Shown here: positions 1-7,170 of the stretch, piece after piece | How positions within the stretch are numbered: position 1 is the stretch's first letter | Layout of the letters: every line of letters begins with the position of its first letter | Assembly (NCBI GenBank): GCA_030832365.1 | Contig: JAURJF010000017.1 | Span: 1-16,004, forward strand | DNA: 16,004 nt | Direction: 5' to 3' | Source of the DNA: Candidatus Nanopelagicales bacterium | Lineage (GTDB): Bacteria; Actinomycetota; Actinomycetes; Nanopelagicales; Nanopelagicaceae | Notes under the pieces: generated by a model | The model's input: the letters and a program-made list of their open reading frames with translations, nothing else | Told to the model about the DNA's origin: nothing | The model's database searches: none | Program-made: the position numbers and the translations under genes

Positions 1-32
1 CTTCTCATTACTCGAAGTTCTACTTTGAGCCT

Positions 33-54
33 ATTTTCCTGCAATTTTCCTGCA
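33..54. repeat. Perfect 11-bp tandem repeat (two copies) beside the tRNA relic
   Basis: The unit ATTTTCCTGCA occurs twice head to tail (33-43 and 44-54) with no mismatch. No reading frame covers it. Short repeats about 100 bp from a tRNA 3' fragment are typical of arm-type binding sites for tyrosine integrases and their excision factors, so I read it together with the repeat at 91-121 as part of an attachment region. That role is inference; two copies of an AT-rich 11-mer could also be chance slippage. Confidence 0.55.
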
Positions 55-90
55 ACCAAACGGGCGCAAAAGGATCTTTCTGATACTTGA

Positions 91-121
91 TTTATTGAGT
101 TTTTCGGGGTTTTATTGAGTT
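91..121. repeat. 11-bp direct repeats spaced 20 bp, possible integrase arm sites
   Basis: TTTATTGAGTT occurs at 91-101 and again at 111-121, both perfect, with start-to-start spacing of 20 bp, close to two helical turns. The second copy ends 26 bp before the tRNA-Thr fragment. Same-face spacing of identical short repeats next to a tRNA end fits protein binding, most simply an integrase or a recombination directionality factor. The sequence shows the repeats; the function is inferred. Confidence 0.55.
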
Positions 122-146
122 ATCCATCATTTCTAGGGTATGACTT

Positions 147-196
147 ACCGCCTTGTAAGCGGAAGGTCGTCAGTTCAATCCTGACGGGGGGCTCCA
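147..196 (+). pseudogene. 3' fragment of a tRNA-Thr(UGU) gene, probable attachment-site core
   Basis: The fragment reads as the 3' half of a tRNA. An anticodon stem CCGC/GCGG (148-151 with 159-162) encloses a 7-nt loop (152-158) with anticodon TGT at 154-156. Then come a 5-nt variable region, a perfect 5-bp T stem GTCAG/CTGAC (169-173 with 181-185) with loop TTCAATC, a 7-nt acceptor strand of six G and one C (186-192), discriminator T and encoded CCA (194-196). Upstream there is no C-rich strand to pair with that acceptor end and no D stem complementary to the bases before the anticodon stem, so the 5' half is missing. Loss of everything 5' of the anticodon stem is the usual result of tyrosine-integrase insertion at the anticodon loop. 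The intact gene would then lie at the other end of the element, left of this window. Confidence 0.72.
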
Positions 197-232
197 TCTA
201 ATTGCTTAATTCCTCATTTCAAAAATAAAAGA

Positions 233-260
233 TTGCCTTTGAGAAGGTGCGTTGTAGCCT
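233..260 (+). promoter_or_regulatory. Predicted leaderless promoter for the GMC oxidoreductase gene
   Basis: TTGCCT at 233-238 and TAGCCT at 255-260 are separated by 16 bp. The -10 box ends exactly 7 nt before the ATG at 268, so transcription would start at or next to the start codon. No good Shine-Dalgarno sequence is placed for that ATG, which supports leaderless initiation and favours 268 over the upstream GTG at 247. Confidence 0.5.
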
Positions 261-267
261 TATCGCT

Positions 268-1962
268 ATGGCTAGCAAAGAGCAGGAATTCGATGTTGTT
301 ATCGTCGGATCTGGCTTTGGTGGATCGGTTGCAGCCCTGCGTTTAGTAGAAAAAGGTTATCGAGTCGCTGTCATTGAAGCAGGGCGAAGATTTGAAGATA
401 AAGACTTTCCTAAAACTTCTTGGAGACTATCTAGATTTCTCTATGCACCGCGTTTAGGTTTAAGAGGAATTCAACGGATTCATGCCCTGCCCGATGTTTT
501 GATTTTGGCAGGAGCAGGAGTTGGTGGCGGTTCTTTAGTTTATGCAAATACTTTATACACCCCACCTGATTCATATTTTGAAGATAAACAATGGGCAGGC
601 ATAACTGATTGGAAATCTGAATTAACGCCTTGGTTTGATCAAGCATCAAGAGTATTAGGAGTCACGCAAAATCCTTATTTCTCTGCCTCTGATCAGGCAA
701 TGAAAGATGTTGCCCATGAGATGGGAGTTGGCAGCAGTTTTAAAATGGCGCCACTTGGCGTGCACTTTGGTTCCGGGCCTAAAGTATTAGATAAGGATCC
801 ATATTTTGGCGGGGTAGGACCAGATCGCCATGGCTGCCAACAATGTGGTGGATGTATGACAGGCTGTCGCTTTAATGCTAAAAACACTCTGCCAAAGAAT
901 TACTTAGGTCTTGCTGAAAAAGCAGGAGCAATAGTCTTTCCAGAGCTAACCGTTGAGAGCTTTGAACAGATTGAAAATGGAGATTGGAAGATAAGTGCCA
1001 GAGGAAGCTCATCCTGGTTTGGTAGAAAAAAAGTATTTATCGCTAAAGATTTAGTTCTAGCAGCTGGAACTTATAACACTCAAAAATTACTTCATAAAAT
1101 GAAAGATAAGCAACTACTACCAAAGCTCTCACCAACTCTTGGCAGCTTATCTAGGACTAACTCTGAAGCGCTAACAGGGGCCATAATGCCTAGAAATAGC
1201 GCAATTGACTTCTCAAAAGGTGCTGCGATCACCTCATCATTTTTTCCTGATGAAAATACCCACGTTGAGCCAGTTAGATATGGCAGAGGCTCTAACTTAA
1301 TGGGCCTACTTCAAACGATTATGACTGATGGAAGCGCAGCTAAGCAGAGACGTGCAAATTGGATCAGAAATGCAATTAGAAATCCTTTATTATTTTTTAA
1401 GATTTTTGATGTACGACGATGGAGCCAGAGAACTGTGATTGCACTTGTAATGCAGAATGTGGACTCCTCAATCAAAGTCTCTTCAAAGAAGGGATTATTT
1501 GGCTGGCGCTTAACTTCTAAAAATGATGCTGATAGACCAAATGCCACATATATTCCAGCGGCAAATGAAGTAGCGAGAAGAATTGCGGATAAATATGGCG
1601 GAATTGCTGGTGGCCATGTTGGCGATCTGATTAGCGCTCCCTTTACTGCTCACTTTGTCGGAGGTTGTGTAATAGGAAGTGATGAAAGTAAGGGAGTGAT
1701 AGATCCATATCACCGCGTTTGGAATTATCCGAGCCTTCATGTAGTCGATGGCTCAGCCCTTACTGCAAACCTTGGAGTTAATCCATCTCTAACTATTACG
1801 GCGCAAGCCGAACGAGCATTTTCGCTCTGGCCCAATAAAGGAGAATTGGATCCTCGCCCTGCGCAAAAGAGTCCATATAAAAGAATTAACGCTGTTCTTC
1901 CAAATAAACCGTTTGTGCCAGAGCATGCCTATGGCGCGCTAAGAGTTAGTAGTGGTTCCTAG
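268..1962 (+). CDS. GMC family FAD-dependent oxidoreductase (cholesterol oxidase-like)
   Basis: Oxidises an alcohol or a sterol/isoprenoid-like substrate using FAD; the true substrate is unknown. From ATG 268 it is 564 aa. It begins with the dinucleotide fold (GSGFGG at residues 14-19), has the GMC signature stretch with VGGGS near residue 85, and ends with a GMC C-terminal domain. There H462 (in HFVGG) and N505 (in NPSLTI) occupy the places of the catalytic His/Asn pair. A cysteine-rich segment at residues 190-200 has the spacing CxxCxxCxxxC, followed by a RFNAKNTL stretch that I associate with actinobacterial ChoD-like members. No signal peptide is visible, so it is probably cytoplasmic. 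An upstream in-frame GTG (247) would add seven residues, but the -10 box spacing supports 268. Its 3' end overlaps the convergent hydrolase by 24 bp. Family is well supported; substrate is not. Confidence 0.88.
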   Translation: MASKEQEFDVVIVGSGFGGSVAALRLVEKGYRVAVIEAGRRFEDKDFPKTSWRLSRFLYAPRLGLRGIQRIHALPDVLILAGAGVGGGSLVYANTLYTPPDSYFEDKQWAGITDWKSELTPWFDQASRVLGVTQNPYFSASDQAMKDVAHEMGVGSSFKMAPLGVHFGSGPKVLDKDPYFGGVGPDRHGCQQCGGCMTGCRFNAKNTLPKNYLGLAEKAGAIVFPELTVESFEQIENGDWKISARGSSSWFGRKKVFIAKDLVLAAGTYNTQKLLHKMKDKQLLPKLSPTLGSLSRTNSEALTGAIMPRNSAIDFSKGAAITSSFFPDENTHVEPVRYGRGSNLMGLLQTIMTDGSAAKQRRANWIRNAIRNPLLFFKIFDVRRWSQRTVIALVMQNVDSSIKVSSKKGLFGWRLTSKNDADRPNATYIPAANEVARRIADKYGGIAGGHVGDLISAPFTAHFVGGCVIGSDESKGVIDPYHRVWNYPSLHVVDGSALTANLGVNPSLTITAQAERAFSLWPNKGELDPRPAQKSPYKRINAVLPNKPFVPEHAYGALRVSSGS

Positions 1963-2733
1963 TCCTTGTTTTAGCCTGCGATTTGGCGAGAGAGTTAACG
2001 GCATCCCTGGATTTTTATAGAAGTCTTTCAATATTTGCTTCACTAATTTAGGTTTTTCTTTTAATACTGCGTGGGATGTGCCAGGAAGTATTGCTAACTG
2101 AGCCCCTGGAATTGCTTCATAAAGTGATGCAGTATGTTCAGTTGAAAATGGCTCATCATCGCCAGCTAAAATCAAGGTAGAGCACTTAATTTTCTTTAAT
2201 TCTCTCTTAGTCATCTTAGGCTCACTTGCCCAGACTTTATGAGCCTTGGCAGTTATCTCAACTAGAAGTTCTCTTGGCTGGCCAGTTCTCTGGGCAAACT
2301 TATCTTTTTCAATCTCATCTACCTGACCATTAAATGTTTGAAGATTAAGTCCGCAGTCATAGTGATAATTTGCACCAATTGCTACTAGTGTCTTTACTAA
2401 ATCTGGTCTTGCAATCGCCACCATCAATCCGATAATTCCGCCATCGCTATGGCCAATTATGTGCGTTGGACCCTTTATTACATCTTCAATGTAGGCAATA
2501 GCTTCATCTCGCTGGAAATTGAAGTGGTAGTAGCCCTTGCGCACCTTTGTTTTTCCATGGGCGCTTCTGTCATAGCCGTAACTATGGTGAGTTCTTTTAA
2601 CACTTGGAAGAATTTTTGGCGCAAAACTCTTTGTTGAACTTAAACCCCCGTGGAGAAGCAATAGTGGTTCATTCTTTCTTCTGCTCCACTCCTGATGCCA
2701 GATTTGATGGCCCCTTACATCGATATAACTCAC
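1939..2733 (-). CDS. Alpha/beta hydrolase
   Basis: A 264-aa serine hydrolase of the alpha/beta fold. Visible elements are the oxyanion HGG near residue 28, the nucleophile elbow GHSDGG with Ser96, an acidic residue in GDDEPF (Asp192 or Asp193) and the general base His221 in GTSHAVL, giving a complete catalytic triad. It lacks a signal peptide and is probably cytoplasmic; the substrate cannot be told and could be an ester, lactone or C-C bond. Its ATG overlaps the stop codon of the upstream NDH-2-like gene by 4 nt (2730-2733), so the two are almost certainly one transcript with coupled translation. The last 24 bp lie antisense to the end of the GMC oxidoreductase, leaving no room for a terminator between the two. 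The C-terminal tail after about residue 245 is polar and looks like an extension beyond the fold. Confidence 0.87.
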   Translation of the reverse strand: MSYIDVRGHQIWHQEWSRRKNEPLLLLHGGLSSTKSFAPKILPSVKRTHHSYGYDRSAHGKTKVRKGYYHFNFQRDEAIAYIEDVIKGPTHIIGHSDGGIIGLMVAIARPDLVKTLVAIGANYHYDCGLNLQTFNGQVDEIEKDKFAQRTGQPRELLVEITAKAHKVWASEPKMTKRELKKIKCSTLILAGDDEPFSTEHTASLYEAIPGAQLAILPGTSHAVLKEKPKLVKQILKDFYKNPGMPLTLSPNRRLKQGLGTTTNS

Positions 2734-3950
2734 GAAATATCCATGATGTGACGATTTCCGCGATCAAAAGTTAAATAGTTCCATGTCCAATCTGCCATCG
2801 TTCCAATTTTATTTCGCCCACCAAGGAGATAAAAGAGATGAAGCCAGAGCCAGGCATACCAAGCAATAGTTCCAGTAAGGCGCAGGCCTTTGACTTCAAC
2901 TACTGCTTTATGGCGGCCAATAGTGGCCATTGAGCCCTTATCTATATAAGAGAACTCTTTTAGCTGCTCATTCTTCACAAGTCTTGCAATTTGTTTTGCA
3001 ACAAATCTTGCTTGCTGCATAGCAACAGGTGCAACCATTGGTAAATACTTGCCATCTTTTCCTGTTGCCCCGGCAATATCTCCAATTGCAAAAACATAAG
3101 GATAATTACTAACCTGCAAGCTCTTATCAACAGTAATTCTTATTCCATCTTGAGGAAGTGCCAGCGCTTTCATAGCAGGCTCACCCTTAACACCTGCTGC
3201 CCAGATAGTTACTTCAGCAGGAATGCTTGTTCCATCGCTAAAGAGAATCTGCCTTGGTTTTACTTCAGCAACTGCAGCTTGAGTTAGGACGGTTACGCCC
3301 AATTTTTCTAGATCCTTTTTCGTGCGAATTGATAACTTCTCAGAAAGGGAAGGCAGCAGCATTGGACCAGCTTCAATTAGATAGACGCTAATATTTTTTG
3401 CAGCTTGAGCATTATCAGAATTTAGGGGGCCACGTTTTAACTCTGCAATCGCGCCAGCCATCTCAACTCCCGTAGGCCCACCTCCAACTACCGCAATGGA
3501 AAACTTTGTATCGTCTTCAAAGCGACAGAGATCTTCAAATCTACGCATAATTTCAGAGCGAATATTTAGAGCCTCACCCACGCTCTTCATTCCAAGGCTA
3601 TATTCAGCAACCCCCTTGATACCAAAATCATTGGTGGTAGAACCTAGGGCCACAATTAGATAATCAAAATCTAAAACTTCACTGGAATCTAATTTCACAC
3701 TTTTGTTTTTATGATCAACAGAGATGGGAGAGCCCATACGAAACTTCACTTTAGTTTTTCTAAGTGCGCCTCGGATGGGATAGGCGACATGATCTGCTGC
3801 TAGCCCTGCAGTTGAGACCTGATAGAGCAGGGGCAAAAAGGTCTGAAAGTTATGGCGGTCAACGAGTGTGACATCGGCGATTGAATCCAGGGCGCGAGCA
3901 GCGGTAAGCCCACCAAAACCTGCCCCCAGAATTACTACCTTTGGCCGCAT
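2730..3950 (-). CDS. ndh: NAD(P)/FAD-dependent oxidoreductase, type II NADH dehydrogenase-like
   Basis: A 406-aa two-dinucleotide-fold flavoprotein of the NDH-2 family, which passes electrons from NADH to membrane quinone without pumping protons. The FAD-binding GAGFGG lies at residues 9-14, the NADH-binding GGGPTG at 156-161, and the FAD-contacting Asp291 in FAIGDIAG. An APVAMQQ motif at 307-313 matches the quinone-side helix of the family. Residues 363-377 form an aromatic, hydrophobic C-terminal segment (WYAWLWLHLFYLLGG) expected to anchor it peripherally to the inner face of the membrane. It is the first gene of an operon with the hydrolase, and its start lies only 27 bp from the divergent SDR gene. 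Residue-level match to NDH-2 is good, but related flavoproteins share the motifs, so the exact acceptor is inferred. Confidence 0.85.
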   Translation of the reverse strand: MRPKVVILGAGFGGLTAARALDSIADVTLVDRHNFQTFLPLLYQVSTAGLAADHVAYPIRGALRKTKVKFRMGSPISVDHKNKSVKLDSSEVLDFDYLIVALGSTTNDFGIKGVAEYSLGMKSVGEALNIRSEIMRRFEDLCRFEDDTKFSIAVVGGGPTGVEMAGAIAELKRGPLNSDNAQAAKNISVYLIEAGPMLLPSLSEKLSIRTKKDLEKLGVTVLTQAAVAEVKPRQILFSDGTSIPAEVTIWAAGVKGEPAMKALALPQDGIRITVDKSLQVSNYPYVFAIGDIAGATGKDGKYLPMVAPVAMQQARFVAKQIARLVKNEQLKEFSYIDKGSMATIGRHKAVVEVKGLRLTGTIAWYAWLWLHLFYLLGGRNKIGTMADWTWNYLTFDRGNRHIMDIS

Positions 3951-3964
3951 AAGGTGGATAAGTC

Positions 3965-3970
3965 TACTGT
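3965..3970 (+). promoter_or_regulatory. -10 box (TACTGT) for leaderless SDR-DUF2867 transcript
   Basis: TACTGT fits the TANNNT consensus and ends 7 nt before ATG 3978, the same spacing as at the GMC gene. A weak TTGGCC at 3941-3946 lies 18 bp upstream inside the divergent ndh gene. With only 27 bp between the two divergent start codons, the promoters must overlap each other or coding sequence. Confidence 0.45.
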
Positions 3971-3977
3971 TCTACCC

Positions 3978-5462
3978 ATGGCCCAGGTGAGACGAATACT
4001 AATAACTGGCGCTTCTGGCTATGTTGGCGGCCGTTTAGTTCGCGCACTCCTTGGTGAAAAAATGAAGGTGCGGATATTTGTCCGCGATAAACAAAAAGTT
4101 GCAGGCCAGCCTTGGATTAACGCCGTTGAAGTAAGTGAAGGAAACGCTAGTAATTATGATCAGACCTTAGCGGCTCTTAAAGGTGTTCACACCGCTTTTT
4201 ATCTACTTCACTCAATTGGAGTCGGATCTCACTTTGATGAAATAGAAGCTGCGATGGCAGATAATTTCTCTAGAGCCTGCCAAGCAGCAGGAGTTTCTCA
4301 AATCGTTTATCTCGGCGGAATTGCTAATGATAAGAAAGCTAGTAAACATCTTGCATCAAGAGCGAGAACCGGTGCGCTATTAGCTAGTGGAAAAGTTCCA
4401 GTTATGGAGCTTCGCGCTGGGATTATTATTGGATCAGGTTCTGCGTCATTTGAAATGCTTCGCCATCTCACTCATCGACTCCCAGTGATGACCACTCCAA
4501 AGTGGGTAACCAATTTAACTCACCCAATAGCAATACGCGATGTCCTCTGGTATTTAACAAATGTAGCAAAATTAAAAAAGCCGGTCTCTGGAGTCTTTGA
4601 TATCGGTGGCCCTGAGATTCTCTCTTATGCTGACATGATGCAAAAATTTGCTCAAGCATCAGGACTTCGCAGGCGCTGGATAATCAGAGTTCCAGTATTA
4701 ACGCCAAAGCTTTCAAGCCTTTGGATTGGATTTGTTACTCCAGTTCCTACAGGACTTGCTCGCCCGCTAGTTGGCTCGCTAATCAATGAAACTGTTGCAG
4801 ATCCAGATAAAAGTATTGATGCAATTGTTGCTAAGCCAAAAGAAGGCTTAATTGATGTTTCAACTGCAATTAATTTAGCCCTTTCAAAAACCAGTGCCAA
4901 TCTTGTTGAAACTCGCTGGTCAGATGCAACCGCCCCGACTGCGCCCTGGCAGAAAGCCCAAGGAGATCCAGATTGGGCCGGAGAGATGATTTTGCGCGAT
5001 AAACGCGAAGTTTTAACCGATGCGCCAATTGATTGCGTTTGGAAATCTATTGAACAAATTGGTGGCAAGACCGGATGGTATGGCGCAGATTTCCTCTGGT
5101 GGGCAAGAGGCGTTGTTGATCGAATGGTTGGCGGAGTTGGCCTTAGGCGAGGTCGAAGAGATCCAAAACACTTAAGAGTTGGAGATGGCCTAGATTTCTG
5201 GCGAGTTGAAATCGTGGAGAAAGAAAAAGAACTTCGTCTCTATGCGGAGATGGTTTTACCAGGCAAGGCTTGGCTTGATTTTAGAATTAGTAAAGAAGGG
5301 GAGAAGGTAAGAATTATTCAAGAAGCAACTTTCTCACCTCGTGGGTTAGGCGGCCAGCTCTACTGGTATTTAGTATTGCCATTTCATAGCTTTGTATTTC
5401 CCACAATGCTAAGAAATATTGTAAGAAGCTCTAAGCGAAAGGCGCTATTCGGGGATGCATGA
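3978..5462 (+). CDS. SDR-family NAD(P)-binding protein fused to DUF2867 domain
   Basis: A two-domain protein of 494 aa. The N-terminal half is an extended/atypical short-chain dehydrogenase fold with GASGYVG at residues 11-17, followed by the usual pattern of alternating strands and helices (FYLLHSIG, QIVYLGGI). The C-terminal part, roughly residues 340-490, is DUF2867-like: it is rich in Trp/aromatic residues (GWYGADFLWWARG), has repeated charged strands, and is predicted to form a lipid- or polyketide-binding-like beta fold. Such fusions are common in bacteria but their reaction is not established; reduction or isomerisation of a hydrophobic substrate is a guess. The upstream in-frame GTG at 3954 would add eight residues, but ATG 3978 is preferred because of the -10 box spacing. 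Its last 8 nt overlap the start of the PLP decarboxylase gene, so translation is probably coupled. Confidence 0.84.
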   Translation: MAQVRRILITGASGYVGGRLVRALLGEKMKVRIFVRDKQKVAGQPWINAVEVSEGNASNYDQTLAALKGVHTAFYLLHSIGVGSHFDEIEAAMADNFSRACQAAGVSQIVYLGGIANDKKASKHLASRARTGALLASGKVPVMELRAGIIIGSGSASFEMLRHLTHRLPVMTTPKWVTNLTHPIAIRDVLWYLTNVAKLKKPVSGVFDIGGPEILSYADMMQKFAQASGLRRRWIIRVPVLTPKLSSLWIGFVTPVPTGLARPLVGSLINETVADPDKSIDAIVAKPKEGLIDVSTAINLALSKTSANLVETRWSDATAPTAPWQKAQGDPDWAGEMILRDKREVLTDAPIDCVWKSIEQIGGKTGWYGADFLWWARGVVDRMVGGVGLRRGRRDPKHLRVGDGLDFWRVEIVEKEKELRLYAEMVLPGKAWLDFRISKEGEKVRIIQEATFSPRGLGGQLYWYLVLPFHSFVFPTMLRNIVRSSKRKALFGDA

Positions 5463-6804
5463 GTTTGATGAAGAAATCGATGCCCTGGCTGCAAAGATTT
5501 TAGAGTACTCATTAATAAGACTTAAGAAAGATCCTCCACTTGATGGGCCATGGAGTTATGAAGAGCTCTATAGCGAAGTGGGGGAAACAATCACCACAAA
5601 AGGTCTTGGCGGTGATAAAGCTCTAGATATCTTTAAACATGTCCTAGCTCAAGCCTGCATCTCAACAGATCATCCAAGATATTTAGCATTTATTCCCTCT
5701 GCTCCAACTGAATCTGCAACGCTCTTTGACTTAGTAGTTGGCGCATCAGCTCTTTATGGCGGCTCATGGCTTGAGGGAGCAGGAGCAGTTTTTGCTGAGA
5801 ATCAAGCCCTTAGATGGCTCAGTGATTTAGCGCAATTTCCAAGTTCCTCTGGTGGAGTATTTGTTCAAGGGGGAACGATTGGAAATCTCTCAGCTCTAGT
5901 TGCCGCTCGCCATAGCGCCAGAGGTAAATTTCCTGGCGTAAAACGCTGGGTTATCGCTGCCTCAAGTCAGGCTCACTCTTCAATTAAATCTGCAGCAGAT
6001 GTTATGGATGTTGAAGTATTAACAATTCCAACAGATAAAAATGAGAAGATGCAAGGCAGCACAACTGCCTTTGAGATTGATAAATATCACCTAGCAAATC
6101 CAGATCACAGAGTCTTTGCCGTTGTAGCAACTGCGGGAAGTACAAATCTTGGAATCATTGATGATTTAAAAGGTGTTGGGCAGATAGCAAGTGAGCGTGG
6201 CATTTGGTATCACATAGATGGGGCATATGGTCTTGCTGCCCTTGCTTCGCCAAGAAGTAAGGCTTTATTTAGTGGAATTGAATTAGCAGATTCATTTATT
6301 GTCGACCCTCATAAATGGCTCTTTGCTCCCTTTGATGCTTGCGCCTTAATTTATAGAGACCCAGAAATTGCAAGAGGGGCTCATACTCAACATGCTGGAT
6401 ATCTAGAGACATTAGATTCAGGGCAATGGAATCCATCTGATTATGCAATTCATCTAACAAGAAGAGTTAGAGGACTTCCATTCTGGTTCTCACTTGCAAC
6501 CCATGGCACTGATAAATATGCCGAGTCGATGGATAAGACAATGGATCTGGCGCGAGCAAGTGTGGAGTTAATAAAAGAGCATCCCAATCTAGAACTTCTT
6601 ATGGAGCCAGAACTTTCAATTGTTGCCTTTACAAGAAGAGGTTGGCAGATAAGTGATTATCAAAGATGGAGCGATAAATTATTGGTAGATCAAATTGGCT
6701 TTGTCACTCCCTCATCGCATCAAGGCGAGCCGATACTACGATTTGCCATTGTCAATCCCTGGACCTCAATTACTGATATCAAGGTAATCCTGGCAACCCT
6801 CTAA
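5455..6804 (+). CDS. Group II pyridoxal-phosphate-dependent decarboxylase
   Basis: A 449-aa fold-type I PLP enzyme of the aromatic-L-amino-acid / glutamate decarboxylase group, removing CO2 from an amino acid to give an amine. Lys287 in DPHKWLF is the Schiff-base lysine, Asp255 in HIDGAYG pairs with the pyridine nitrogen, and His174 in SQAHSS is in the position of the residue stacking on the ring. The small domain is present, though the protein is somewhat shorter than typical 470-500 aa AADCs. Substrate residues cannot be read confidently, so amino acid specificity is open; a deaminating or aldehyde-forming variant is also possible. The ATG at 5455 lies inside the end of the SDR-DUF2867 gene in another frame (8-nt overlap), with no separate ribosome-binding site needed if translation is coupled. 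No terminator with a T tract follows. Confidence 0.88.
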   Translation: MHEFDEEIDALAAKILEYSLIRLKKDPPLDGPWSYEELYSEVGETITTKGLGGDKALDIFKHVLAQACISTDHPRYLAFIPSAPTESATLFDLVVGASALYGGSWLEGAGAVFAENQALRWLSDLAQFPSSSGGVFVQGGTIGNLSALVAARHSARGKFPGVKRWVIAASSQAHSSIKSAADVMDVEVLTIPTDKNEKMQGSTTAFEIDKYHLANPDHRVFAVVATAGSTNLGIIDDLKGVGQIASERGIWYHIDGAYGLAALASPRSKALFSGIELADSFIVDPHKWLFAPFDACALIYRDPEIARGAHTQHAGYLETLDSGQWNPSDYAIHLTRRVRGLPFWFSLATHGTDKYAESMDKTMDLARASVELIKEHPNLELLMEPELSIVAFTRRGWQISDYQRWSDKLLVDQIGFVTPSSHQGEPILRFAIVNPWTSITDIKVILATL

Positions 6805-6843
6805 ATCCCAAAAATTTAGCGATTCTCTAGTTCAATATCCCCC

Positions 6844-7101
6844 ATGGAAGAAGCCTCACTACAACTTGGCTCAAACCTTTCAGATCTTGAAGTTCGGATT
6901 CTGGACTTTGAGCGCCAATGGTGGAAATACGCTGGGGCAAAAGATGCTGCAATTAAAGAGCTCTTTAATCTATCAACTAGAAGCTATTACGAACTACTCA
7001 ATAACTTAATTGATCGAGAAGATGCCCTGGCCGCCTCACCTCTTCTAGTAAAGCGCTTAAGGCGCCTTCGCCAGGCTCGAATCTCAGCTCGATCCCTCTA
7101 A
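6844..7101 (+). CDS. DUF3263 family small protein
   Basis: An 85-aa protein with the actinobacterial DUF3263 pattern: an acidic start, then LEVRILDFERQWWKYAG, then a helix-turn-helix-like stretch ending in an Arg-rich tail (LRRLRQARISARS). The spacing of helices around residues 20-65 resembles a small DNA-binding fold (the AGAKDAAIKELFNLSTRSYYELLN segment reads like a recognition pair), but a role in DNA binding is only inferred. It sits 39 bp after the decarboxylase and 148 bp before groEL, on the same strand. The ATG has no visible Shine-Dalgarno sequence (it follows a run of C); TTCAAT at 6831-6836 lies exactly 7 nt before it and could be a weak leaderless -10 box. Confidence 0.8.
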   Translation: MEEASLQLGSNLSDLEVRILDFERQWWKYAGAKDAAIKELFNLSTRSYYELLNNLIDREDALAASPLLVKRLRRLRQARISARSL

Positions 7102-7136
7102 GGCCTTGCGGGGCGGGAGCCCTAGAAAAACCTGAT

Positions 7137-7165
7137 TTGAGAACGGGAATAGAGCCCTCTAGGCT
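7137..7165 (+). promoter_or_regulatory. groEL promoter (-35 TTGAGA, -10 TAGGCT)
   Basis: TTGAGA at 7137-7142 and TAGGCT at 7160-7165 are separated by 17 bp, the ideal sigma-70-type spacing. The predicted transcription start falls about 7172, at the left arm of the CIRCE element, giving a leader of about 80 nt that carries the operator and a ribosome-binding site. Confidence 0.65.
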
Positions 7166-7170
7166 TGGCG

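Noticed and set aside
121..196. A complete, functional tRNA-Thr gene
   Set aside because: The bases before the anticodon stem cannot form the acceptor stem with the G-rich 3' strand, and no D stem is found; GGTA at 137-140 resembles a D loop but the spacing to the anticodon stem is one base too long.
147..196. 3' exon of a tRNA interrupted by a group I intron
   Set aside because: Such introns sit within the anticodon loop, so the 5' anticodon stem strand would not be contiguous with the loop as it is here (CCGC at 148-151 pairs with 159-162).
4468..5068. Antisense open frames within the SDR-DUF2867 gene
   Set aside because: They lack recognisable domains and lie wholly opposite a well supported coding sequence.
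6801..6819. Inverted repeat CTAAAT-N7-ATTTAG after the decarboxylase as a terminator
   Set aside because: The 6-bp stem is almost all A-T, overlaps the stop codon, and has no T tract after it.
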